From an uncultured bacterium (GTDB lineage Bacteria; Patescibacteriota; Saccharimonadia; Saccharimonadales; Saccharimonadaceae), in NCBI GenBank assembly GCA_938030735.1, contig CALHIM010000010.1, forward strand, positions 30,812 to 94,811: a stretch of DNA of 64,000 nucleotides. The letters are read 5' to 3'. The notes below the pieces were generated by a model, which did no database searches, had not been told where the DNA came from, and saw only the letters and a program-made list of their open reading frames with translations. A program made the position numbers and the translations under genes. This document shows positions 30,774 to 38,688 of this stretch, in pieces; within the stretch, counting starts at the first letter, position 1, and the number at the start of each line of letters is the position of its first letter.

Positions 30774-32645
30774 ATGCTAAAATTTATTTTTAAATTTGCT
30801 AAAAAATATTGGCTAAGTTTAAGTTTGATGCTTATTTTTACGGTATCCTCTGCCAAAATCAACCTTGAACTCCCCCAATACACTTCAAAAATTATCACTC
30901 AGGGCGTTGCTATGAAAAATATGGAAGCAATCTACTCAAATGGTTTTCATATGATTGGACTTTCTCTTTTGAGTGGCGCTTTAATGCTGGCGGGAATTTT
31001 CTTCGCGAGCCGTTCAGCTGGGGCGATGGTGCGAGATATTCGCCATGCAACTTTCGAAAAAATTGAAAACTTTTCGATGAACGAGTTTGGTAAATTCTCG
31101 GTTTCGAGTCTTACAACACGAATTACGAATGATGTACGGCAATTTCAACAAACTTTCACAATGAATATGCGAATGGGAATTTATGCCCCAATTGTTGGCA
31201 TTGGTGCGATTATTAACACTTTAGCTATTTCTGGTTTGATGAGCTTGATTATGGTTGTGACGATTCTCTCTATCATTGCCTTGACTACAATTATTGGTAT
31301 TTTTGCCGTTCCAAAACTAAAGATTTTTCAAACTAAACTAGATAAATTAAATATGCAGACTCGCCAAACAATTACTGGTTTGCGTGTAATTCGAGCCTAT
31401 AGAAAAGAAAAAGTCGAAGAAGAAAAATTTGATGAAATCAATAATGAAATGCTCAAAATGAATATCTTTTTTGAAAGAATTTTTGGGCTATTTTCGCCAT
31501 ATATGACAATGGTTTCTGGGCTTGGCCTTGTAGCAATTGCTTGGATTGGTTCATATTTTGTAAAATCTGGTGAAGTTTCAATTGGTGATGTAACTTCCCT
31601 TACTCAATATCTTGCTCAAGTTACTTTTGCTTTTATCATGCTTTCGATAATTTCTATGTCAGTTCCACGGATGAATGTTGCAATCAAGCGTTTGAGCGAA
31701 GTTCTTGATGAAGAAATTTCGGTAAAAGATAAAACTAAAACGCAAAAATTGCCAAAAACTTTCGATTTAACTTTCGAAAATGTTAGTTTTGCATATCCAG
31801 ATTCTGAAGAAGCCGTCCTTGAGAATCTCGATTTTTCAGTAAAACAAGGCGAAACTATTGCTGTAATTGGCGGAACTGGTTCAGGAAAATCTACAATTGC
31901 AAAATTAATTCCGCGATTTTATGATGTTTCGAAAGGAAAAATTAAACTAGGTGGCGTAGATATTCGTGATTTAAAACAAAGCGAACTACACAATTTAATT
32001 GGCTATGTTCCACAAAAAGCAAACCTTTTTTCTGGGAATATCCGTGAAAATATTAATTATGGTTCTTCAAAAAACTTGAGTGATGAAGAAATTATTGAAG
32101 CTCTAAAAATCGCTCAAGCTTGGGATTTTGTGCAAAAATTGCCTGAAGATTTAAACGAGAAAGTTTCGCAAGGCGGCAAAAATTTCTCTGGTGGTCAAAA
32201 ACAGCGACTTTCAATTGCTCGGGCAATTGCCTCAAAAGCTCCAATTCTAATTTTCGACGATAGCTTTTCTGCGCTTGATTATAAAACCGACGCTAAACTT
32301 CGTGCCGAACTTACTATAAAAACTAAATCGCAAACCAAATTTATTGTCGCTCAACGAGTAACTTCAATTATGCAAGCCGATAGAATTATTGTTTTAGATG
32401 GTGGAAAGATTATTGGAATTGGCACACATGGCGAACTTCTTAAAAACAATGAAATTTATCGCGAAATTGCATCTTCGCAGCTTTCTGATGAAGAAATTGA
32501 AACACAAATTAAGGATTTTGAAAAGCAAAAATCTGCTCCTAAAACTAAAAAAGAGGCCAAAAAAGCTGTTTCAGTTTCGAAAAAAATAGCTAAAAAAAGT
32601 TTAAGAAAAGCGGTCGCAAAAAAAACTAAGAAAGGAGTAAAATAA
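30774..32645 (+). CDS. ABC exporter half-transporter, degenerate-site subunit
   Basis: 623 residues. Six-helix exporter membrane domain (about 1-310) fused to an ATPase domain with Walker A GGTGSGKST, signature FSGGQKQR and Walker B ILIFDD. The catalytic Glu after Walker B is Asp and the switch His is Gln (VAQRVTS), as in the degenerate half of TM287/288- and BmrCD-type heterodimers. The C-terminal 45 residues are a Lys/Ala-rich tail. Its stop overlaps the start of the partner gene (TAATG). Substrate unknown (drug, lipid or peptide). GAAAGGA ribosome site. Confidence 0.93.
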   Translation: MLKFIFKFAKKYWLSLSLMLIFTVSSAKINLELPQYTSKIITQGVAMKNMEAIYSNGFHMIGLSLLSGALMLAGIFFASRSAGAMVRDIRHATFEKIENFSMNEFGKFSVSSLTTRITNDVRQFQQTFTMNMRMGIYAPIVGIGAIINTLAISGLMSLIMVVTILSIIALTTIIGIFAVPKLKIFQTKLDKLNMQTRQTITGLRVIRAYRKEKVEEEKFDEINNEMLKMNIFFERIFGLFSPYMTMVSGLGLVAIAWIGSYFVKSGEVSIGDVTSLTQYLAQVTFAFIMLSIISMSVPRMNVAIKRLSEVLDEEISVKDKTKTQKLPKTFDLTFENVSFAYPDSEEAVLENLDFSVKQGETIAVIGGTGSGKSTIAKLIPRFYDVSKGKIKLGGVDIRDLKQSELHNLIGYVPQKANLFSGNIRENINYGSSKNLSDEEIIEALKIAQAWDFVQKLPEDLNEKVSQGGKNFSGGQKQRLSIARAIASKAPILIFDDSFSALDYKTDAKLRAELTIKTKSQTKFIVAQRVTSIMQADRIIVLDGGKIIGIGTHGELLKNNEIYREIASSQLSDEEIETQIKDFEKQKSAPKTKKEAKKAVSVSKKIAKKSLRKAVAKKTKKGVK

Positions 32646-34429
32646 TGTCGAAAAATCAAAAAAACAAACTTTCATTAAAAACAGTTTGGCGACTTTTGCG
32701 ATATTTTGTGCCTTTTAAGATTTCTGTCATATTTTTTGCGATTGTGGTAATTTTAAGCTCAATTTCGGCAATTATTGGGCCACAAATTGTGGGTGAGATG
32801 ATTAATCTAATTACTAAAAATTTCGAAATTCGCGCTGGTGCTGTTCATTTTAATCCTGATTTTTCAAAAATAGCTGAATTTGGCTTTTTACTAACTGCAA
32901 TTTATGTTGGTTCGGGAATTTTTGGCTATGCTCAAAACTGGATTATGGGGCAGATGGTGCAAAAAATTGTTTTTAAATTGCGTGATGAATCTTCGAAAAA
33001 GATTGCTCGTTTGCCGCTTGCGTATTTCGATAAGCATAAAACTGGTGATACCGTTTCAATTATTACGAACGACATTGAGACGCTCAGCAATAGTTTGAGC
33101 GAGAGTTTGAATCAGCTTTCGTATTCAATAATTACGATTGTTGGTGTGACTGTTATGATGATTTCTATTAGCTGGCAAATGAGTCTAATTGCCCTTGCGA
33201 CTGGAATAATTTCGGTCGGAATTATTATGATTATTTCGAAGTTTAGTCAAGTTTATTTTACGGATTTACAAAAATTTACATCAAGTTTAACTGCTCATAC
33301 TGAGGAGATGCTTTCTTCGCACGAAGTTATTAAGGTTTATAACGGTGAAAAATCATCAGTTGAAAATTTTGAAAAAATCAATAATAAAATGTATATCTCA
33401 TCTTGGAAGTCTCAGTTTTTTGGCGGACTTCTCTACCCAATTATGGGTTTCATTAATAACCTTTCAACTTTAACCGTTGTGGTGATTGGTGGTGTTCGTG
33501 CATTGAATGGTCAGATGACAATTGGTGAGATTACTGCTTTTATGCAATATATGAGCCGATTTACGCAACCGATTTCGAATATCGCAAACTCAATGACAAG
33601 TGTTCAGACAACGGTTGCAGCTTGTGAGCGAATTTTTGGCTTTCTTGATGCTGAAGAAGAGACTTTTGTTGAGATTTCAAAAACTTTACCAAAAGAAATT
33701 AAAGGCTCTGTGGAGTTTTCGAAAGTTAATTTTTCGTATTCAAAAAATAAGCCAATTATTACGAATTTCAGTACAAAAATTGCGCCGCGTTCAAATGTGG
33801 CAATTGTTGGCCCAACTGGAGCTGGAAAAACTACGCTTGTGAATCTATTGATGCGATTTTATGATATTGATAGCGGGAAAATTACAATTGATGGAATTGA
33901 TACTTCAAAAATGTCGCGGTATGATGTTCGTTCCCTTTTTGGAATGGTTCTTCAAGATACCTGGCTTTTTAATGGTACGATTGCTGAAAACTTAGCTTAT
34001 GGAAAAACTGATGCCACTCGTGAAGAAATTATTGAAGCCGCAAAAGCCGCTCATGCTGACCACTTTATTCGAACCTTACCAAAAGGTTATGATACAGTAA
34101 TTTCTGAAGATATTGATAATATCTCAGCCGGCGAAAAACAGCTTCTCACAATTGCGCGGGCGATTTTAGCAGATTCGCCAATGTTGATTCTTGATGAAGC
34201 AACCAGTTCTGTCGATACGCGAACGGAAGCGGCGATTCAGTCTGCAATGGATAATTTAACTCACGGCCGTACGAGCTTTGTGATTGCGCACCGTCTCTCA
34301 ACGATTCGAAATGCCGATTTAATTCTAGTTTTGGAGCACGGAAACATTGTTGAGCAAGGCTCTCACAAAGAATTACTTTCGAAAAATGGTGCCTATGCTA
34401 AACTTTACAATTTGCAATTCGCGGAATAA
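32645..34429 (+). CDS. ABC exporter half-transporter, catalytic subunit
   Basis: 594 residues, same fusion architecture as its partner. Walker A GPTGAGKTT, Walker B MLILDEATSS with catalytic Glu, and switch His in IAHRLSTI are all intact, while its signature is the variant ISAGEKQ. Thus the consensus ATP site is formed by this Walker A/B and the partner's SGGQ, and the degenerate site by the reverse pair. This is the expected arrangement of a heterodimeric type IV exporter. A terminator follows after 16 bases. Confidence 0.93.
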   Translation: MSKNQKNKLSLKTVWRLLRYFVPFKISVIFFAIVVILSSISAIIGPQIVGEMINLITKNFEIRAGAVHFNPDFSKIAEFGFLLTAIYVGSGIFGYAQNWIMGQMVQKIVFKLRDESSKKIARLPLAYFDKHKTGDTVSIITNDIETLSNSLSESLNQLSYSIITIVGVTVMMISISWQMSLIALATGIISVGIIMIISKFSQVYFTDLQKFTSSLTAHTEEMLSSHEVIKVYNGEKSSVENFEKINNKMYISSWKSQFFGGLLYPIMGFINNLSTLTVVVIGGVRALNGQMTIGEITAFMQYMSRFTQPISNIANSMTSVQTTVAACERIFGFLDAEEETFVEISKTLPKEIKGSVEFSKVNFSYSKNKPIITNFSTKIAPRSNVAIVGPTGAGKTTLVNLLMRFYDIDSGKITIDGIDTSKMSRYDVRSLFGMVLQDTWLFNGTIAENLAYGKTDATREEIIEAAKAAHADHFIRTLPKGYDTVISEDIDNISAGEKQLLTIARAILADSPMLILDEATSSVDTRTEAAIQSAMDNLTHGRTSFVIAHRLSTIRNADLILVLEHGNIVEQGSHKELLSKNGAYAKLYNLQFAE

Positions 34430-34445
34430 AATTTGAAAAAGAAAA

Positions 34446-34466
34446 AAGCCCGATTGCTTCGGGCTT
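34446..34466. terminator. Bidirectional terminator between the ABC operon and an orphan
   Basis: AAGCCCGA pairs with TCGGGCTT; T6 on the minus strand and a weaker T tract on plus. Confidence 0.8.
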
Positions 34467-34469
34467 AAT

Positions 34470-34853
34470 TTAAATATATGAAAGTTGGCTATATATTGCA
34501 GTTTCGTTAACCATTTGCTTAGAATCTGATCTTTCAGCAGCTCTTTCAGCAAAAACACTATTCAAATAGCTGAACATATTACTCATTTCCGCATGGCTGC
34601 ATTGAGCCAAAGGCCACAATTCTTTAATTTTCTTAAAGAATTCTCTCTTTTTTCTAACAGGAATGCAAAAAACCTGTGCATAAGTAAGCCAAAAGATTAA
34701 TTCTTTGGGGTCATTTTTTTGGTATGATTTCTCAAGGTTATCTGCGACTTTAGATTGTGATGTTTTTGGTATCACTTTTTCTTCGAGGCGCTTACCTATT
34801 TCAGCAAGTTTTTCTTGTCCTTGGGTTTGAACCCATTTAATAGAATTGACCAT
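34470..34853 (-). CDS. Hypothetical helical orphan protein, 127 residues
   Basis: Predominantly helical soluble protein with Lys/Glu-rich first half, a hydrophobic ELIFWLTYAQVFCIPV stretch (about 52-67) and two Cys. Start ATG eight bases after GGAG. Cassette layout: consensus promoter (TTGACA, 17 bases, TAGAAT), a leader of about 90 bases with a perfect 8-bp hairpin TAAAAGCT/AGCTTTTA (arms at 34909-34916 and 34931-34938), and a terminator three bases after the stop. Function unknown. Confidence 0.7.
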   Translation of the reverse strand: MVNSIKWVQTQGQEKLAEIGKRLEEKVIPKTSQSKVADNLEKSYQKNDPKELIFWLTYAQVFCIPVRKKREFFKKIKELWPLAQCSHAEMSNMFSYLNSVFAERAAERSDSKQMVNETAIYSQLSYI

Positions 34854-34948
34854 GTCTCGGTCTCCTTTAAAAAAATATTTGCAAAAGCCAACTTCTTAAA
34901 ATTCGAGCTAAAAGCTCAATTTTGAAAGTAAGCTTTTAACTTGTTATT

Positions 34949-34977
34949 ATTCTATCATAAAAAAGCTTTTTTGTCAA
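34949..34977 (-). promoter_or_regulatory. Strong promoter of gene 34853-34470
   Basis: TTGACA (34972-34977), 17-base spacer, TAGAAT (34949-34954). Confidence 0.8.
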
Positions 34978-35003
34978 TACTTAGTAGAATTTTTCAAAAA
35001 CTC

Positions 35004-35032
35004 TTCACTTTTCGAAATTTTTATGTTAAAAT
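35004..35032 (+). promoter_or_regulatory. Promoter of tRNA-Trp
   Basis: TTCACT (35004-35009), 17-base spacer containing TTTTCGAAA, TAAAAT (35027-35032); the tRNA begins nine bases later. Confidence 0.7.
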
Positions 35033-35040
35033 AGTTTCAT

Positions 35041-35116
35041 ACGGGCATAGCTCAGTTGGTAGAGCACAGGTCTCCAAAACCTGGTGTCGGGAGTTCGAGT
35101 CTCTCTGCCCGTGCCA
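35041..35116 (+). tRNA. tRNA-Trp(CCA)
   Basis: Acceptor ACGGGCA (35041-35047) pairs with TGCCCGT (35106-35112), then discriminator G and encoded CCA (35114-35116). The anticodon stem CAGGT/ACCTG surrounds the loop CTCCAAA, giving anticodon CCA. D arm AGCTCAGTTGGTAGAGCA and T arm GTTCGAGTC are canonical. Anticodon CCA reads only UGG, consistent with UGA as stop. Confidence 0.95.
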
Positions 35117-35142
35117 AAATTATTTCATCATAAATTATATAT

Positions 35143-35163
35143 ACACCAAAATTGGTGTTTTTT
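35143..35163 (+). terminator. Terminator of tRNA-Trp
   Basis: ACACCAA pairs with TTGGTGT, followed by T6. Confidence 0.75.
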
Positions 35164-35328
35164 AGTTTACAGTATTGAAAAGAAACTTTATTTTATAGAT
35201 TTTTTTAGTTTTGTCAAATTGATTTCATCGCTGTTCTAATATTTGCAATTTCACGAAAAAATCAAAGCTTCAAAAATTTGAATCTCAAAAATTTAAGAAT
35301 AATTCTCGCTAACCTTTTCGAAAAATGA

Positions 35329-35334
35329 TATAAT
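35329..35334 (+). promoter_or_regulatory. -10 box of the YgjP-like gene (leaderless)
   Basis: TATAAT ends six bases before ATG 35341. The -35 region is poor; TTTTCGAAAA lies in the spacer. Confidence 0.65.
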
Positions 35335-35340
35335 ATACTT

Positions 35341-36033
35341 ATGGCTATTATTGATAAAGAGTTTGGCGAAATTAAAATTCGAAAAAACAAACTCGCTCGC
35401 TCTGTGAAACTTTCTGTTGGTGTTGATGGAAGCTTGCGTGCGTCAATTCCCTATTATTCGCCGGAGTTCGCTGTTCAGCGTTTAGTTAATCATAATCGCA
35501 CACAAATTCGCGTAATGCTTGCTTTGCATAATGCTAAAAATCTTTATAAAAATGGTGATTTAATTGGTAAAACGCATACACTTTTTTTTCGATATTTTTG
35601 TGGCGAGGAAATTAAAATTTCGCTTGATGGCAATCAGATTTTAGTTCAAATCCCACAAGATTTAGCTTTCGAAAATCCACTTGTTCAATCAGAAATTCGC
35701 AAAACCGTATCAAAAATTCTTCGAAAGCAAGCTAAGGCGTATTTACCTCGCCGAATTGATTTTTTGGCAGAAAAATATGGTTTTAGCTTTGAGAAATTAC
35801 GTTTTTCGCACACGGGCACGCGGTGGGGCTCATGCTCTTCCAGTGGCACAATTTCTTTAAATATTGCGTTGATGAATTTGCCACACCATTTGATTGATTA
35901 TGTGATTATTCATGAGCTTTGTCATACTCGGCAAATGAACCATTCGTCTAAATTTTGGCAAGAAGTTGAAAAATATTGCCCCGATTATAAGAAATGTGTT
36001 CAAGAAATAAAACAGTTTTCGCCAAGCATTTAG
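35341..36033 (+). CDS. YgjP-like (DUF45) M48-type metallopeptidase
   Basis: 230 residues. The C-terminal metal site is clear: VIIHELCHTRQMNHS (HExxH variant HELCH) with a downstream FWQEVEKYCPDYK glutamate, the YgjP/DUF45 pattern. The preceding TRWGSCSSSGTISLN is also a family hallmark. Members are zinc proteins of uncertain substrate. No signal peptide. It is the first gene after tRNA-Trp, and glycogen genes follow after 88 bases with their own promoter. Confidence 0.9.
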   Translation: MAIIDKEFGEIKIRKNKLARSVKLSVGVDGSLRASIPYYSPEFAVQRLVNHNRTQIRVMLALHNAKNLYKNGDLIGKTHTLFFRYFCGEEIKISLDGNQILVQIPQDLAFENPLVQSEIRKTVSKILRKQAKAYLPRRIDFLAEKYGFSFEKLRFSHTGTRWGSCSSSGTISLNIALMNLPHHLIDYVIIHELCHTRQMNHSSKFWQEVEKYCPDYKKCVQEIKQFSPSI

Positions 36034-36060
36034 TTTAAAGCGGATAATTGGTTAAACTGC

Positions 36061-36089
36061 TTGCGCTTTTCTTTTAAATTTGCTAAAAT
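36061..36089 (+). promoter_or_regulatory. Promoter of the glycogen-type cluster
   Basis: TTGCGC (36061-36066), 17-base spacer, TAAAAT (36084-36089); AAAGG ribosome site before ATG 36122. Confidence 0.65.
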
Positions 36090-36121
36090 AGAAATGTAAA
36101 TTTTAATCGTAAAGGCAAAAA

Positions 36122-37345
36122 ATGAAAATATTAATGCTCGGGTGGGAGCTTCCTCCCCATAACAGCGGTGGTTTGGGTGTAGCTTGTTTTTATATGGCTA
36201 AGGCACTCGCAAAAAGTGGCGCTAATATTGAATTTGTCGTTCCGTATAAAGATAAACATACCGAAATTGATTTCATGAAAGTATTGAATGCTACGAATTT
36301 CTCTGAAATTCATAAATTTGGTGCTGGAGCTTACGATTCTCCGCATTGGGTGCGTTCAAGTCATAACGCTAGCAATTTTTTACCAGATATTCGTTCGATT
36401 CAGAAAGAATATTGTGAATTTATTCGTGAATATTTAAGTAGTCCAAAAAATAAACCAGATGTGATTCATGCGCATGATTGGTTGACTATGGAGGCTGGAA
36501 TCCTTGCTAAAAAACTTACTGGTGCGCCACTAATTACGCATATTCATGCTACCGAATTTGATCGTTCTGGTGGAATTTCTGGCAATCAAGAAATTCATAA
36601 TATTGAATATGCTGGAATTTGCGCATCCGACATGGTTTTTGCAGTTTCAAAGAATACTCGAAATGTAATTATTAAGAGATATCAAATTAAGCCCGAAAAG
36701 GTTGAAGTAGTTTATAATGCGATCGAAACTTCAGCTCTCGCCAATCCGCAAGATTACGATGATCGAACCTACCGTTATCTTGAATATCTAAAGTCACAGG
36801 GATATACCGTAATAATGGCTCTAACTCGCTTTACTATTCAGAAAGGTTTAACTTTTTTGATGCAAGCGGTTGCTGAGGCTATTTCGAAAAACCCAAAAAT
36901 CGCCCTACTTCTTGTTGGGGATGGCGAACAGCGCAATGAACTTATCAAAATGGCGAGTGATTTTGGGATTTCGAACAAGATTTTCTTCACAGGTTTTTTG
37001 CGGGGCGAAAAATGGCGTGATGCTTACGGCGTGGCCGATGTTTTTGTGATGAGCTCAGTAAACGAGCCTTTTGGTCTAACAGCTTTAGAGGCGGCTCATT
37101 TTAATAATGCATTAATAATTTCGAAGCAATCTGGGGTGGGTGAAGTTCTTCGAAATATTTTACGTTATGATTTTTGGGATACTAAAAAACTAGCAAATCA
37201 AATTTATGAGGTTTCAACCAATAAGAATCTCTTACAGAGTTTAAAAAATGGTGTTAAAGAGGAATATGATCAGATTTCTTGGAGTGATATCGCCGAGCAA
37301 ATTATGGAAGAATTTATACGTTTAACAGAGGTAAATAATGGCTAA
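36122..37345 (+). CDS. GT4/GT5-type glycosyltransferase, glycogen-synthase-like
   Basis: 407 residues, GT-B fold. N-terminal MLGWELPPHNSGGLGVACF contains the nucleotide-sugar GG loop; DVIHAHDWLT is the inter-domain element; the C-terminal donor domain has LLLVGDGEQ and the E-x7-E region NEPFGLTALEAAHF. It probably transfers glucose from ADP- or UDP-glucose to an alpha-glucan. It is followed by overlapping GH57 and adjacent GH15 genes, so the three likely make and trim one polysaccharide. Confidence 0.85.
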   Translation: MKILMLGWELPPHNSGGLGVACFYMAKALAKSGANIEFVVPYKDKHTEIDFMKVLNATNFSEIHKFGAGAYDSPHWVRSSHNASNFLPDIRSIQKEYCEFIREYLSSPKNKPDVIHAHDWLTMEAGILAKKLTGAPLITHIHATEFDRSGGISGNQEIHNIEYAGICASDMVFAVSKNTRNVIIKRYQIKPEKVEVVYNAIETSALANPQDYDDRTYRYLEYLKSQGYTVIMALTRFTIQKGLTFLMQAVAEAISKNPKIALLLVGDGEQRNELIKMASDFGISNKIFFTGFLRGEKWRDAYGVADVFVMSSVNEPFGLTALEAAHFNNALIISKQSGVGEVLRNILRYDFWDTKKLANQIYEVSTNKNLLQSLKNGVKEEYDQISWSDIAEQIMEEFIRLTEVNNG

Positions 37346-38687
37346 GAAGTCGATTGTTCTCTACCTTCATGTTCATCAGCCCTGGCGCGTTCGTGACGAT
37401 CAAACACTCTTTGATGTTGGTACAAATAAAAATTATTTTAGCGAAGAAAAAGGCCTAAAGCGGCAAAGTAATGGCGAGATTTTTCGAAAAGTTGCTGAAA
37501 AATCTTACATACCAATGAATAATCTGCTTGAAAAACTATTAAAAACTCACCCAGAATTTAAATTTTCATTCTCGATTACGGGAACTTTTATTGATCAAGC
37601 ACAAGAATTTGCGCCAGAAGTTCTCGAAAGCTTTAAGCATCTTGTTCAAACTGGGCGAGCAGAAATTATTGCCGAGACATATTATCATAGCCTCGCCTTC
37701 TTTTTTGATCGTGAAGAATTTGAAGCTCAAGTTCGTGCGCATCGGGCAAAAATTCGTGAAGTTTTTAATGTCGAAACTACCACTTTTCGAAATACCGAGC
37801 TTTCATATAATGATGAACTTGCTAAATGGGCAGATGATTTTGGTTTTAAAGCAATTTTGGCCGAGGGCTGGGATCCGATTCTGCAATGGCGCACGCCAAA
37901 TCATATTTATAAGCCAAAAGGTGCAAAAAATATTCGTCTACTTCTTAAAAACTACAAGCTTTCTGATGATCTTGCTTTTCGTTTTTCGAATCGAAATTGG
38001 CAAGAATATCCACTTACAACTCAAAAATATATCAGTTGGTTAGAATCTTCAAGCTATCATGGTGATATAATAAATCTTTTTATGGATTATGAAACATTTG
38101 GTGAGCATCAGTGGGCGGAATCTGGAATATTTGATTTTTTTGAAAGCTTGGTTTCATATTGGTTAGAAAAACCAGAGCACGGATTTAAAACTGTTACTGA
38201 GGCCGCTCAAAGCAAGCCTGTTGCGGAAATTTCTATGCCAAATACAGTAACTTGGGCAGATACCGAGCGCGACTTGACCGCTTGGCTCGGTAATTCAATG
38301 CAACAAGAAGCAATGAAATACCTTTATGCTTTAAAATCGCGGGTTTATAATTCACAAAATGGAAATTTGGTTGAAGATTGGCGGCGATTAACTACGAGTG
38401 ATCACCCCTATTATATGTGCACGAAATATTTTAATGATGGCGATGTTCATGCGTATTTTTCACCATATAAATCTCCCTATGATGCTTTTTTGTACTTTAT
38501 GGATACATTGCGAGATATGGATTTTCGGCTGAAAGATATTCCGCCGCTTAAGCAGAAAAATATTCGAAAAACGCAAAAAATTCTTCAAAAATCACTTTTT
38601 AAAACCCCAAAAAATACAAAACGTAAGAAGATTTTTGCGCGAATGCTTCATAGAAACTTAATGTTTACAAAACGAAAGCGAGGTTAG
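37338..38687 (+). CDS. Family GH57 alpha-glucan hydrolase or branching-type enzyme
   Basis: 449 residues. GH57 conserved regions: LYLHVHQPWR (region 1), FSFSITGTFIDQ, AETYYHS (region 2/3), the nucleophile Glu in FRNTELSYNDEL and the acid Asp in FMDYETFGEHQWA. Candidates are alpha-amylase, amylopullulanase or 4-alpha-glucanotransferase; I cannot choose. No signal peptide, so it acts in the cytoplasm. The C-terminal 45 residues are very basic (Lys/Arg tail). Overlaps the glycosyltransferase by 8 bases. Confidence 0.87.
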   Translation: MAKKSIVLYLHVHQPWRVRDDQTLFDVGTNKNYFSEEKGLKRQSNGEIFRKVAEKSYIPMNNLLEKLLKTHPEFKFSFSITGTFIDQAQEFAPEVLESFKHLVQTGRAEIIAETYYHSLAFFFDREEFEAQVRAHRAKIREVFNVETTTFRNTELSYNDELAKWADDFGFKAILAEGWDPILQWRTPNHIYKPKGAKNIRLLLKNYKLSDDLAFRFSNRNWQEYPLTTQKYISWLESSSYHGDIINLFMDYETFGEHQWAESGIFDFFESLVSYWLEKPEHGFKTVTEAAQSKPVAEISMPNTVTWADTERDLTAWLGNSMQQEAMKYLYALKSRVYNSQNGNLVEDWRRLTTSDHPYYMCTKYFNDGDVHAYFSPYKSPYDAFLYFMDTLRDMDFRLKDIPPLKQKNIRKTQKILQKSLFKTPKNTKRKKIFARMLHRNLMFTKRKRG

Positions 38688-38688
38688 A

